Source: Streptantibioticus silvisoli (lineage in GTDB: Bacteria > Actinomycetota > Actinomycetes > Streptomycetales > Streptomycetaceae). Taken from it: a stretch of 64,000 bases of DNA. The stretch covers positions 186,001 through 250,000 of the forward strand of contig NZ_JAAGKO020000006.1 in assembly GCF_027947535.2 (NCBI RefSeq). The letters are read 5' to 3'. The position numbers and the translations under genes are program-made. Positions 1 through 8,735 of this stretch are shown one piece after another. The notes below the pieces were generated by a model. The model worked only from the letters and a program-made list of their open reading frames with translations. It was not told where the DNA came from and ran no database searches. The first letter of the stretch is position 1, and every line of letters starts with the position of its first letter.

Positions 1-1
1 C

Positions 2-82
2 ATCGCCGGGCTCGTCGTCGGTGTCCTCGGTCTGATAGCCGGCGGCCTGGCCCTGGTCCGCTCCCGCCGCACCGCCTCCTGA
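2..82 (+). CDS. C-terminal end of a membrane-anchored protein (5' part outside window)
   Basis: The first 27 codons form an open frame ending at TGA (80-82). The residues are a hydrophobic Gly/Ala/Leu/Val helix followed by an RSRR-type positive tail, which is a classic C-terminal membrane anchor with an inside-positive end. In actinomycetes such tails occur on YcnI/DUF1775-like and CopC-like secreted proteins, but nothing else of the protein is present, so the family is a guess. No start lies in the window. Confidence 0.4.
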   Translation: MAGLVVGVLGLIAGGLALVRSRRTAS

Positions 83-609
83 CCCACCGCCCCATGGGCC
101 CCGGCCGGAGGCAGACGTGCGTGCCGCCTCCCGCGCCGGGGCTCGGGCCCCTACCACCGCGGAACAGCGACTCCATCCGTACGCTCAGCCATGGATGCCC
201 GGCCCGGCCGCCCGCACCGTGCGGTGGCTCGAAGCGGTCGAGGGGGTCGTCCAACGCTTCGGCGGTGACGGTGAGCGCGTTCCGGTCCGCGCGGCGGCCG
301 CGTTCGCGGAGGCGGCGGAGCAGCCCGGCGTGTTCCACGGGGAAGTGCAACAGCCGCCGGATGCCGCCGGCTTGCCCGATCAGGCTCTGCCACGCCTCGC
401 GGTCCCGCCTGGGCCGCACCTCGCGGTCCAGGACCACGCCGTGCGCGTCGGCCACCAGGTCGGCAAGGCGAACGACCGCGGAAACCGCCACCGCACGCAC
501 CCGTCGACCCGTCAGGTACGGCTGCGCATCGCGGCTGTCCTCCGGCGTGGGCTCCGCCCGACGCTGCGCCCCCGGGCGTTGGCCGCGGAGATACCGATCC
601 CGAGAGCGA
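83..609. other. Region without a convincing intact gene; coding-like minus-strand stretch
   Basis: No gene with a plausible start and full length was found. On the minus strand about 170-580 reads without stops and has a protein-like stretch (for example RRDREAWQSLIGQAGG, then LLHFPVEHAGLLRRLRE), but there is no good start, ribosome site or recognisable family. It may be the remnant of a gene destroyed together with the methylase tail that follows at 610-720. Confidence 0.3.
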
Positions 610-720
610 CGCCGCCTCATCGGCGTCGAACTGTCCGACCGCTACGCCGACGTCGCCGGACGCCGACTCCGAGGGTGGCTGCCCCGGAAAGACCGCACCC
701 TGGCCGGACCGGAGGCGTGA
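610..720 (+). pseudogene. C-terminal remnant of a DNA methyltransferase
   Basis: The last 36 codons before the TGA at 718-720 read RRLIGVELSDRYADVAGRRL and then a short basic tail. This matches the C-terminal signature of site-specific N4-cytosine/N6-adenine DNA methylases (R-R-x-I-G-[IV]-E-L-x-x-x-Y-x-x-x-A-x-x-R-[IL]). The frame continues upstream but loses any resemblance to a methylase: neither the SAM-binding FxGxG motif nor the catalytic DPPY/NPPY motif can be found before it. I read it as a 5'-deleted relic. A chance match is possible because the conserved stretch is only about 20 residues. Confidence 0.5.
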
Positions 721-761
721 CCATGACCGTCGTGCCGCCGCAGGCGGCGGATCGCAGACGC

Positions 762-809
762 CGAAGGGCGGCCGGTGCAGCGCAGAACCGCTGCACCGGC
801 CGCCCTTCG
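762..809. terminator. Strong 21-bp perfect inverted repeat, likely terminator
   Basis: Left arm 762-782 and right arm 789-809 pair perfectly over 21 bp around a 6-base loop. No U-run follows, as is usual in Streptomyces. It lies just after the methylase relic stop (720) and before the hairpin at 826-855, so it probably serves plus-strand transcription. Confidence 0.7.
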
Positions 810-825
810 CCACCCCAGGCCGCTT

Positions 826-855
826 CGAACACCCCATGACCACATGGGGTGTTCG
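826..855 (-). terminator. 13-bp inverted repeat, likely terminator of the secreted-protein gene
   Basis: Arms 826-838 and 843-855 are perfectly complementary with a 4-base loop. The repeat sits eight bases beyond the stop codon of the minus-strand gene at 864-1286, where an intrinsic terminator is expected. Confidence 0.7.
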
Positions 856-863
856 GCCGTGGG

Positions 864-1286
864 TCAGGAGATCTGCACGAGATAGACGGAGGCCTGTCCG
901 GAGCCTTCGGGGCCGGCCACCTGCACCAGGTGACCGCCCGCGGACAGCGACACCGAACGCGTCTGGTAGACCCCCGGCGATGCTCCCACGTAGCCCAGCT
1001 CCGTACCGTCGATGTACGTGTCGAACGCGGCGTTGCCCGTCACGTCGTACTCGACGGCGTAGACGCCTGCGACCGGCGCGCTGGCCTCAAGATACGTTGG
1101 CCCGCTGACCTGGCCGAGCAGTTGCCGCGACAGCGCCTTCGGCGCCGCGGCGCTGTGGATCGCCGTGGCGGGGCCATGTCCGGTGGCTGCGCTGGCATTC
1201 CCGCAGAACGCCCCGACGGCCACGGACGCGGTGATGCCGCACACCACTGGAACCGCCGCGTTCCTCACCAGTTTCCACACGTTCAA
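864..1286 (-). CDS. Small secreted protein of unknown function
   Basis: About 140 residues. The N-terminus is a Sec-type signal peptide: a basic start (WKLVR), a hydrophobic stretch and an Ala-rich end (CGNASA). The mature part of about 105 residues is rich in Gly, Val and Tyr with short alternating segments that look like beta strands (AVEYDVTGNAAFDTYIDG). No enzyme motif is visible. The chosen start is a TTG at 1286 because GGAAGGAG (1300-1293) lies 6 bases before it. A GTG at 1280 has a 12-base spacer and is nearly as good; the longer open frame to 1361 has no ribosome site. The gene stands alone and is followed by a hairpin. I do not recognise the family. Confidence 0.6.
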   Translation of the reverse strand: MNVWKLVRNAAVPVVCGITASVAVGAFCGNASAATGHGPATAIHSAAAPKALSRQLLGQVSGPTYLEASAPVAGVYAVEYDVTGNAAFDTYIDGTELGYVGASPGVYQTRSVSLSAGGHLVQVAGPEGSGQASVYLVQIS

Positions 1287-2089
1287 GAGAAACTCCTTCC
1301 CGTATTGCAAAGCAGTGATGTTCCTGATTCGTGCCTCCGGGGCCGGCGAAGGGGATGGCACACACCGGACACGGCCTGACGAGGTGTCTGCGGTCCCCGT
1401 TCCGGAGATGGTGATACATAGTGTGGCCTCCTGTTCGTTTTCGGGTCAAGTGCCATGCAAAAGAAACAAGTTCGCACACAATCGGAGTGGGGACCGTTCT
1501 CACGCCGCCCCTCCCTCGGTTGACACGCGACGGCCGACCGGTTCGTCGGCGCACTCCGTGTCCCGGTCGCCGTCCGGGCCCGGACCGGTCGCGTGGGCGG
1601 GCGCTCCACCGAACTGCTGGCTCTGGCGGTTCGTCCCGCATCCCTCGTGCGGCGCGAGGGCCATCGCATGACTTTCCTGCAATGAACGAAGGCTTTGGTA
1701 TGTCCGTTCAAACGCGAACGCGAACGCAAATGCAAACGCGAACGCGAACGCAACGCAAAGGCAGACGTGATCCGGGGCCGGCGGGCGCACATGGTTTGAA
1801 TGGAATGCTTCCCCTCGCGTAACGGCGGGTCAGGTCCGCCGCACCGCGGGTCGGACGTGTCGCCCACCTGTCGTTCTGCCATGCCGGGGGCAAACTTGGA
1901 CGTCGGCGGACAGTCGGCAGGATGACGCGGTCACCGAAGGAGTTCGCGGAGGTACTCGGACTGCGGTTGTCAGGAACCGGGCGTGGGCGGGGCGTGTGCG
2001 GGCGTGCCCCACGGCACGCAGTCGCAGGGGGCGGCGGTGACGGCCCGTTGCGCCCGCTGGAGTGCCCGGCGCTCGCATCGTGCGCGGCG
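1287..2089. other. Intergenic region, no gene recognised
   Basis: About 800 bases between the secreted-protein gene and the 3' end of the glycoside hydrolase. Open frames here have no credible start or family and their codon pattern is unlike the neighbours. The region holds the upstream signals of the gene at 864-1286 and the hexamer repeat at 1711-1758. Confidence 0.5.
1711..1758. repeat. Degenerate hexanucleotide tandem repeat (AACGCG/AACGCA)
   Basis: About eight tandem copies of a 6-base unit AACGCG with A/G changes at the last position. Read in frame on the minus strand it encodes an Ala-Phe alternation, but no gene carries it. It looks like a slippage-prone microsatellite in noncoding DNA. 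Confidence 0.75.
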
Positions 2090-4399
2090 TCAGGGGAGGG
2101 CCCAGTGCTGGCCGGGGCCGCCGTCGCAGGTGCGCAGGTCCAACCGCGTCCCGGGCGAGGTGTTGGTGCCCGGGTCGTCGAGGCATTTGCCGGAAGCCGT
2201 GTTGACCAGCGTGCCGTTCACGGCCTTCCACTGCTGCGCCCCGGTGCCGTCGCAGCCCCACTCCTGGATCGGGGTGCCGTCGGTCGTTCCGCTGGACGTG
2301 ACGTCGAGACAGCGGCCGTCGGCCTGCACCGTGCCGTCCGGTTCGAGGGTCCACTGCTGGGCCGTGGTGTAGTCGCAGCCCCACAGCTGGATGGCCGTGC
2401 CGTCGGCGGTCGAGTTCTGGTTGACGTCGACGCACTTGTCGCTGTCGGCGTCCGAGACGACCGTGCCGGTGGCCGGAGTGGGCTGGGCGCCGGTGAGCGT
2501 GATGTCCACCGTGTGCGACCCCGTCAGGGAGCTGGGGACGGAGTCCGCCGTGGTGGTCGTCCCGTCGAGCTTGAACGAGCTGATCACGTTGCCGGACCCG
2601 TGCAGCGCGACGGTCAGGGTCGCCCCCCGGTAGCCGACTCCCGAGAGCGTGGCGTCACCCCAGCCGGCCGGGAGGGTGGGCCGGAAGGTGATGCCGCTGG
2701 TGGTGAACTTCAGGCCGAACAGGTCGTCGTCGATCATCCGCAGGTACGCGGTCGCCGACCACGTCTGGTCCGTTGCCGCGTCCCAGTGGCCACCGGTCTG
2801 CCAGCCGCCGTCCACCGCGCCGCTCTGCGCGTTGTACGCCTCGGCGAACTGCCCGCTGGAGTCGGCGAGCCCGGCGAGTGTCCGGACCTCGTTGGCGAAG
2901 CGTGACTGGTTGCCCGCCTGCGCGGCCGCGTCCGCCCAGTAGCCCTCCACCATCGGCCAGACCAGGACGTTGTGACGCCCGGGTTCCGCGTCGCTGTAGC
3001 GCGCGTAGTTCGGGTAGGTGTCCACGATGCCGTAGGGCTGTAGGTGCGCGTTCTGCAGGATCGACTGCGTCTGGGCGGCGTCGGCGATGCCGAAGAGGAT
3101 GGCGAAGGAGAGGCCGCTGCCCTCCTCGGTCTGGTCCAGCTGCCCCGCCATGCTGTCGCTGCCGTGCACGAAGTAGCCGTACAGGCCCTTGGCCGGGATC
3201 CAGAAGTTCTTGTTGATCGCGGTCTTGAGGCTGTCCGCCTGCGTGTTGAGGGCGCTGACCTCGCCGGCGGGCCTGCCGAGCGCCGATGCCATCAAGGCGG
3301 TGCTGCGGTACGCCGAGTAGTACAGCTCGTTGGTGCTCAGGGTCATCATGGTGGCGGTCGCCGCGTAACTGCCGACGTAGGAGCCCTGGCTCTCCGTGGC
3401 GTCGGCCGGCGGAGCCGGGTAGCCGGCGATGCCGTCGTTGAAGAACGCCGGCCCCTGGAACAGGCCGTAACCGGTGTTGTAGTTCTGGCTCCTGCGCTGG
3501 TTCAGGGTGTTCGTGGCCGTCTGGTAGGCGTTGGTGAGGAAGGTCTGGTCCCCGGTGACCAGGTAGTGGTTCCAGGCGGCCGTGGCCCACACGACCTGGT
3601 CCCACGTCTCGTTGTCCTGTTGCACGATCAGCTGGCCGTTCGACTGCTTGACCACGGTCGCCCACAGGGTGTTCGCCGCCGACTTCGGCTCCAGCAGGCT
3701 CCCGGCGTTCCAGGAGTTGACGGACGCGTCCCTGGTCCACGGCTGGCTGTACCCGCCGCCCGCCCGGATGAACGTCTGCGGAGAGGTCGTCATCAGACCC
3801 GACGAGTTGTACGTCGCCGGGTCGAAGGTGACCGTGTTGGTGTCGAGCAGGTTGGCCAGCGCCTTGGTGTACGCCGTGCCCAGCGTCGCCTGGGTGGAGG
3901 GGTCGGCGAACGACAGGGCCGGACGGGCCGCGCCGCCGGTCGCCGCCACGGCTTGCGTCTGCCCGCCGCCGGACAGGCCCGCGATGACCAGGGCCAGCGC
4001 ACCGATCCCGGTCAGCAGGCGGAAGCGCGATGTGTGTCCCGCCGCCGGCCGCGCGCCCCGGAGCCCGTCGGCACCGGAGCCCCGGCCGGTGCTTCCGCCA
4101 CGTCCCGGCCGGCGCAGGGAGCGGCTCCACCGGCGCCGCCCGCGCACGCCGTCGGCGCCTCCTGCCGGACTTCGCCGGGCGGGGTACGCGGGGCCTGGCC
4201 GGGATGCTCTGTCGGCCGCGTCGAAATCCACTGCCGGGGCGGACCGCTGCTTCCCGCCCCCGGCCGGGTGGCCCGGCAGCTCCGCGCCGCCCGCCGCCGT
4301 TGCGGGCGCTCCCTCGCCGGCGCCCGCTCGGTGGACGCCGTCGCGTCCTCCCGCCGCCCGGCCTGCGGGGCCGGGGGTGTTGACAACGTTGTCTGCCAT
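2090..4399 (-). CDS. Secreted glycoside hydrolase (six-hairpin/MGH1-like) with C-terminal ricin-type lectin domain
   Basis: A Sec signal helix (RFRLLTGIGALALVIAGLSG) is followed by a catalytic region of about 470 residues with the pattern of an (alpha/alpha)6 barrel: repeated Trp/Tyr/Asp-rich helices such as YSQPWTRDASVNSWNAG, NETWDQVVWATAAW, TEEGSGLSF and WDAATDQTWSATAYLRM. A short beta linker and a ricin B (CBM13) domain form the last 130 residues, with three QxW-type repeats (AQQWTL, AQQWKA, GQHWALP). It probably binds and cleaves an extracellular polysaccharide; the exact GH family is not certain. The ATG at 4399 has a weak AGAGG site but puts about 130 Arg/Gly/Pro-rich residues before the signal helix, which is odd. 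No ATG/GTG lies close to that helix, so the true start is unsettled. Confidence 0.75.
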   Translation of the reverse strand: MADNVVNTPGPAGRAAGGRDGVHRAGAGEGAPATAAGGAELPGHPAGGGKQRSAPAVDFDAADRASRPGPAYPARRSPAGGADGVRGRRRWSRSLRRPGRGGSTGRGSGADGLRGARPAAGHTSRFRLLTGIGALALVIAGLSGGGQTQAVAATGGAARPALSFADPSTQATLGTAYTKALANLLDTNTVTFDPATYNSSGLMTTSPQTFIRAGGGYSQPWTRDASVNSWNAGSLLEPKSAANTLWATVVKQSNGQLIVQQDNETWDQVVWATAAWNHYLVTGDQTFLTNAYQTATNTLNQRRSQNYNTGYGLFQGPAFFNDGIAGYPAPPADATESQGSYVGSYAATATMMTLSTNELYYSAYRSTALMASALGRPAGEVSALNTQADSLKTAINKNFWIPAKGLYGYFVHGSDSMAGQLDQTEEGSGLSFAILFGIADAAQTQSILQNAHLQPYGIVDTYPNYARYSDAEPGRHNVLVWPMVEGYWADAAAQAGNQSRFANEVRTLAGLADSSGQFAEAYNAQSGAVDGGWQTGGHWDAATDQTWSATAYLRMIDDDLFGLKFTTSGITFRPTLPAGWGDATLSGVGYRGATLTVALHGSGNVISSFKLDGTTTTADSVPSSLTGSHTVDITLTGAQPTPATGTVVSDADSDKCVDVNQNSTADGTAIQLWGCDYTTAQQWTLEPDGTVQADGRCLDVTSSGTTDGTPIQEWGCDGTGAQQWKAVNGTLVNTASGKCLDDPGTNTSPGTRLDLRTCDGGPGQHWALP
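4382..4393. promoter_or_regulatory. Perfect 12-bp palindrome, LacI-family-type operator
   Basis: GACAACGTTGTC is a perfect palindrome with a central CG, the layout of LacI/GalR-family operators that control sugar and polysaccharide genes in actinomycetes. It sits six bases inside the ATG-4399 candidate reading frame of the glycoside hydrolase. Either the operator overlaps the coding start or the real start lies further downstream. Confidence 0.5.
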
Positions 4400-4713
4400 A
4401 GTGGACGCACCTCTCGACGCGGCGAGGATGGGCAGGGCCGTCGCTGACGGATGGTCAACGGTTCGGGCCACGGCAAGTAAAGGGCAACCTGCCGAGGTGT
4501 GTAAATAGCTCCGACCACGCGGGGCCCCGCGTCCCGGAGCGGACGGCCGCAGCGGTACCGTCCGGCTCCAGATCATGGGCGCGTTGCTGCTGCTCAGCGA
4601 CTTCTTTCCGGAGGGCGAGTCACTGCCGTCCGGGACGCGTGGCCGCCCCCGGGCCGTTCGCGGACGGCCGGTTCCGCGGGGCCCGGCATCGAGGCCGGCG
4701 GCGACCGCACCGC

Positions 4714-4848
4714 CCGCCACGTCCAGCACGCCGGCGGTCCCAGGGTGTTCTCCGGCGCCGCATTGACCGCCACGTCCACCACGCCGACGGTCCCGGGGTG
4801 TTCTCCGGTGCCGCACACCAAGCGCCGCCCGCCGCATCCAGCACGCCG
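4714..4848. repeat. Two 49-bp direct repeats plus a third partial copy
   Basis: Copy 1 (4714-4762) and copy 2 (4767-4815) differ at about four positions and are separated by four bases; a partial third copy covers 4829-4848. The block lies in the roughly 530-base gap between the divergent glycoside hydrolase and nitroreductase genes. No gene is supported in this gap. Confidence 0.75.
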
Positions 4849-4926
4849 CGGGGCGGGAGGCGGTCGGGCCCCGCCGCCCCGCGCGGGCCCGGTCGCCGGC
4901 CGCGGCGGTGGGGGAGACCCGTCACG

Positions 4927-5565
4927 GTGCCGGAGCACGCCTACCATCGCGTGATGGAATACCGCGATGTCATTCGGCGGCGCCGTATGGTGCGCCATTT
5001 CTCGGACCGTCCTGTGCCCGCCGACGCGGTGGAACGCATCCTGGCCAGCGCCCTGCGGGCGCCATCGGGCGGATTCGCCCAGGGCTGGGCGTTCCTGGCC
5101 CTGACCGGGGCGGCCGATCGCGCCCGGTTCTGGGCGTGCGTCCCCAACGCCACCGAGCACGCTCCGGAGTTGCAGCCCGCTCCGCTGGTCGTCGTGCCGA
5201 TGGCCCGGGAGAAGTCCTATGTCGAGCGGTACTCGATGCCGGACAAGATCGAGGACGATCCGGACGGTCCCCGGTTCTCGGTGCCCTACTGGTACATCGA
5301 CGCGGGCATGGCCTCGCTGCTGATGCTGCTGAGCACGGTGGACGAGCACCTGGACGCCGGCTTCTTCACCATCGGCGTGGCCGAGATCCCCGTCGTCAGG
5401 GACGCCTTCGGAATCCCCGAGGACTACGACCCCATCGGCGCGATCGCGATCGGCCACCGCGCGGAGAACCTCCCCCCGCAGGTCGGGCGGATCGCTGAGC
5501 GGCGCCTCGGAGTCGACGTGCTGGTGCACCGCGGCGCCTGGGGGCGGCACCACGTGGACCCGTGA
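4927..5565 (+). CDS. Nitroreductase-family flavoprotein
   Basis: A protein of 212 residues that begins like FMN-dependent nitroreductases: EYRDVIRRRRMVRHFSDRPV, then RAPSGGFAQGWAFLAL, the FMN-contact Arg/Ser segments of the family. The C-terminal half keeps the conserved IDAGMASLLMLLSTVDE helix and GIPEDYDPIGAIAIGHR. Such enzymes use FMN and NAD(P)H to reduce nitro groups, quinones or similar acceptors in the cytoplasm; the substrate cannot be predicted. Start: GTG 4927 has GGGGAG (4911-4916) at 10 bases. The ATG at 4954 is the usual family N-terminus and is the alternative. The next segment downstream (5802) is a broken flavin-reductase-like gene, so the two may once have formed a flavin pair. 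Confidence 0.85.
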   Translation: MPEHAYHRVMEYRDVIRRRRMVRHFSDRPVPADAVERILASALRAPSGGFAQGWAFLALTGAADRARFWACVPNATEHAPELQPAPLVVVPMAREKSYVERYSMPDKIEDDPDGPRFSVPYWYIDAGMASLLMLLSTVDEHLDAGFFTIGVAEIPVVRDAFGIPEDYDPIGAIAIGHRAENLPPQVGRIAERRLGVDVLVHRGAWGRHHVDP

Positions 5566-5801
5566 GCCCGTTGCCCCGCCGACCGGACCGGGAAGGCGGG
5601 CCGGCTCCGGGACGGCGCGGGGGGACGGGGGCGTGTGCCGCGCCCATGTCCACGTCCGTCGGCGAATGCGGCGTGAGCGTGACGAGGGCCGCGGTGCCGG
5701 CGCGCTGGCGCTGTCGGACAAGCCGGCGGAGTGGCGCCGGTCCGGCGCCGTCGGGCGAGGGGCTTTCGCCGTGCGTGGGGCCGACCGGGGTACTCGGGCC
5801 C

Positions 5802-5939
5802 CTGCGTATCGACTTCGATGCCGAGATCGTGGGACGCAACCCGTTCTACAACCTGCTCACCGCTGTCGTGGTGCCCCGGCCGATCGCCCGGGTGTCTTCG
5901 GCCGGCGCGGACGGAACGTCCCACCTCGCCCCCGCGTGA
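5802..5939 (+). pseudogene. Truncated flavin-reductase-family gene (N-terminal fragment)
   Basis: Forty-five codons read LRIDFDAEIVGRNPFYNLLT then AVVVPRPIARVSSAGADGTS and HLAP before a TGA (5937-5939). This is the N-terminal FMN-binding segment of DIM6/NTAB flavin reductases (R-P-I-x-x-V-S-[TS]-x-x-x-D-G-x-x-N-x-A-P). The rest of the domain, normally about 150 further residues, is absent in all frames, and no start with a ribosome site is evident. It is therefore a broken remnant. Confidence 0.65.
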
Positions 5940-6264
5940 TGCGGCGGAAAGCGCTGCCGCTACGGGGGACGGCAGTCGGGAGAGTGGAATCCGGCAACGG
6001 CCCCGGGCACAGGCGGCTCGAAGCGCTGATCGCGGCGAAACGCCGGCACGCCGACCGGACCGGCCACTGCTGCTGGCCAGCCGCCGACATCCTCTCGGGG
6101 GCTGCGCGGTAGGGACGGCCCCGGCCCTCGACGCTGCCCGTACCGCGCCGCCGCGAACCCCCGGACCCCTCCCCAGACCTCCGGGGACTGCCGGTACCCC
6201 CAAAGCTCCCGGATCTGCGACGCCTGCTCCCACCGGGCTTTCCGCCGCACCGGTGGGCGAACGG
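5940..6264. other. Intergenic stretch with no recognised feature
   Basis: About 325 bases between the flavin-reductase relic and the 3' end of the large minus-strand gene. No gene, clear hairpin or repeat was found. Confidence 0.4.
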
Positions 6265-8616
6265 TCAGGGCCGGCCCGTGGTGCGGCCGAAGCGGTGTTC
6301 GAGGCGGGCGCGCAGTACCCGGACGCACGGGTCGTCCTGGTATCCGCTCAGGGCGAGCACCGCGTCCAGGTCCGCGGGTTCCAGGTCCGCCACGGGCCGG
6401 CCGAGCAGTGCGAGTACGGCGCCGCGCCGCAGGTCGTACAGCTGCAACCGGTCACGGTCGGGCGCTCCGGTGGTCAGGTAGGAGGTGCCGGGGAGCACGG
6501 TCGGCCGGTTCACGTCCCGGTACTCGTTCCAGCGGATCGCGGGCGACATCGCCGGCAGTGCGTCGTACCGGGCGGGGTCCTGTGCCAGAACCACCTGTGC
6601 CGTCCTGACCCGGTCTCGCGTGACGGGCGCCCGGCGCGGATCGGAGTCGGACGTGCTGCCCTCGACGCCGGTCAGCAGCAGGCCCGAGGGACAGCAGGGG
6701 AGTTCCTCCACCGTCAGGCGCCAGTCGACCCAGTCGGGGTGACGGGTGTCCTCGCGGTCCTCGTTCTCGTACCGCGCCGTGAAGTGCCACACGCGCCAGA
6801 ACCTCCTGCCGCGGGCCAGCCCTCCGTTCGGGGCCACCGTCCAGCACACCAGGCTCCAGGAGTCGTGGACGGTCACCTCCTGCCAGTCCCGGTCGCCGTA
6901 CTCGACGACGTCCGCCTTGTTCTCGCGTCGGACGGTCCGATCCCGGCTCGCGGTGATGAGGGCGTCGCCGAGGAAGCCGAGCGCTTCCACCGGCGCGGTC
7001 GGCTCGCGCTCGAACCCGCGCGATACCTGCCCGGGTTGCTCAGCCTCCGGCCGCCCGGCGGCGAGGAGCCGACCGTTCTGGTCGGTGACCACGACGCGGC
7101 CACCGCCGGCGAACGCCAGGCGGGTGCCGTCCGCCGACACGACCAGCTGATCGACGGGCCGCTCCCACCGGGACCGTCCCGGTGCGAGTCCGAGGTCACT
7201 CAGCGGCACGCGGTGGGTCAACTCACCTTGTGCCGAGCCGATCAGCAGGTCCGTCGCCGACGTCGCGGCCCACCCGCCCGCGGTGGCCACCAGGTGCCCC
7301 ACGCAGCCTCCGTATATCCGGGTGCGGTCGTCGTCGGTGTAGCGCCACAGCGACGCCGGTTCGCCGGCGACCACGGTGCCGCCCTCGCACGGCACCACGA
7401 GGACGGGGTACGTCGGCTCGTCGTACGGGCGGCGGCTGAGGAGTTCGCCGCTCGGCAGCGCGTACCGCTCCAGATACAGGGGGGCGCTGTCGCGGGACGG
7501 CCTGCGGCCGGCGGACCGCTGGATGATGGCGGCGGCCCGTGACCTGCCGAGCCCGATGAGCTTCGCGGCGCGCAGTTCGACGGTCGTCAGCAGCTGCGGA
7601 TCGGCCGCTGCCGCGGCCACCGCTCCGGCCGGAGCGGCCCGCAGTTCGGCGTACAGCGGTCGTTCGGCCGCCCGCTCCGGGCCCCACTGCGGGGGGAACC
7701 GGCCGATCTGGCGCACCGCGTCGGCGACCGGGAGCTCGATGACGTGCCGCCAGAGCTGCGCCCACCGTTCGTGGCGGGCCAGGGACGCACACAGTTCGGC
7801 GAGGGGCTTCCCGCTCAGCAGGGCGGTGCGCGCCTCCCCGCCGCTCGCGGTGATCCGGTGCAGCAGGTCGAACAGGCCGCCGTCGATCACCGCGCTCGTC
7901 AGGCGGGGCCGGGTGGCGGCGTCGGCGCCGGCGTACGCCTCCAGTGCCAGCGAGCCGTCCGGGTCGGCGGCGCGGTACCGCGCGTACCGCCCGTGGAGCA
8001 GCAGGAAGCAGGCGGCACGGGTCGGGTCCGCGGGTACCAGGTCGTGCCGCAGGCAGAACTCGGCGAGTGCCGGTACGTCGCGGGCCAGCTCGCACACGTC
8101 ATCGACGACGTCCTGATCGCCCGCGGCGAGGATCTTGCGGCGGGCGATGCCGGCGACCGGATGGCCGGTCAGCGCGGCCGCCACGGCGATGCCCGGCCGC
8201 ATGTCATCGGTCAGCTCGTGCTCACCCGGACGCATCGCGATGATGCCGAGCGGATCGCTCACGGCGGGCTCCTGCGACAACGGCGAGTGGCCGCGGAGCA
8301 GGTGGTGGAGCAGCACACGCACCTCGTAGTGCCTCCGGAACCACTCGGTCCACGCCGTGCTCAACCGCGGATCGGGCAGCGGCCCGGGACCCGCCAGCAC
8401 CAGCAGCGCGGTCATGTTCCCTGCCAGCGCGGCCTGTTGCAGCCTCTCCTGTGCGGCGCGGCCCCGCGGCCCCAGCGTGGGCACCATCCACCACCGACGA
8501 CCCCGGTTCGCGCGCCGCAGCAGCTCGCGCGCCTGCTCCTCGGTCATCCCCGGCTCCGCCGGTTCGCTGAGCACCCAGCTGATCCCGGCGATCCCGACCT
8601 GTCTCGCTCCGGCCAT
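6265..8616 (-). CDS. Large cytoplasmic protein of unknown function with a predicted C-terminal beta-propeller
   Basis: The reading frame gives 783 residues with no signal peptide or membrane helix. Residues 25-400 are mostly helical and Ala/Leu/Arg-rich (ARELLRRANRGRRWWMVP, MTALLVLAG, VRVLLHHLLRGHSPL), suggesting alpha-solenoid repeats. Residues 400-640 look like WD40-type blades, with recurring hydrophobic strand plus Asp/Gly turns (VDQLVVSADGTRLAFAGGG, VEALGFLGDALITASRDRTV). No catalytic motif is visible. A scaffold or sensor role is only a guess. The start may be ATG 8616 or the Met 24 codons later (MTEEQARELL), where conserved-looking sequence begins. It stands alone between relics, and the 45-bp repeat array lies upstream. 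Confidence 0.7.
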   Translation of the reverse strand: MAGARQVGIAGISWVLSEPAEPGMTEEQARELLRRANRGRRWWMVPTLGPRGRAAQERLQQAALAGNMTALLVLAGPGPLPDPRLSTAWTEWFRRHYEVRVLLHHLLRGHSPLSQEPAVSDPLGIIAMRPGEHELTDDMRPGIAVAAALTGHPVAGIARRKILAAGDQDVVDDVCELARDVPALAEFCLRHDLVPADPTRAACFLLLHGRYARYRAADPDGSLALEAYAGADAATRPRLTSAVIDGGLFDLLHRITASGGEARTALLSGKPLAELCASLARHERWAQLWRHVIELPVADAVRQIGRFPPQWGPERAAERPLYAELRAAPAGAVAAAAADPQLLTTVELRAAKLIGLGRSRAAAIIQRSAGRRPSRDSAPLYLERYALPSGELLSRRPYDEPTYPVLVVPCEGGTVVAGEPASLWRYTDDDRTRIYGGCVGHLVATAGGWAATSATDLLIGSAQGELTHRVPLSDLGLAPGRSRWERPVDQLVVSADGTRLAFAGGGRVVVTDQNGRLLAAGRPEAEQPGQVSRGFEREPTAPVEALGFLGDALITASRDRTVRRENKADVVEYGDRDWQEVTVHDSWSLVCWTVAPNGGLARGRRFWRVWHFTARYENEDREDTRHPDWVDWRLTVEELPCCPSGLLLTGVEGSTSDSDPRRAPVTRDRVRTAQVVLAQDPARYDALPAMSPAIRWNEYRDVNRPTVLPGTSYLTTGAPDRDRLQLYDLRRGAVLALLGRPVADLEPADLDAVLALSGYQDDPCVRVLRARLEHRFGRTTGRP

Positions 8617-8735
8617 CCCCGCCCGCCCCCCGTCTCCGATCTCCTTCCCCGGCCAAGGCAGCCTGACGCGCGGTCGGACGTCCCCTCGGCGGGGAACCAG
8701 GCCCCAGGTGTCTCAAGGCCGACCCCGGCAGGGAC

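Noticed and set aside
1708..1893. Minus-strand protein with Phe-Ala repeats
   Set aside because: It is a by-product of the AACGCG repeat, with no start signal or conserved sequence.
5731..7542. Plus-strand open frame running across the orphan gene
   Set aside because: It lies opposite the better-supported minus-strand gene and its product has no domain-like pattern.
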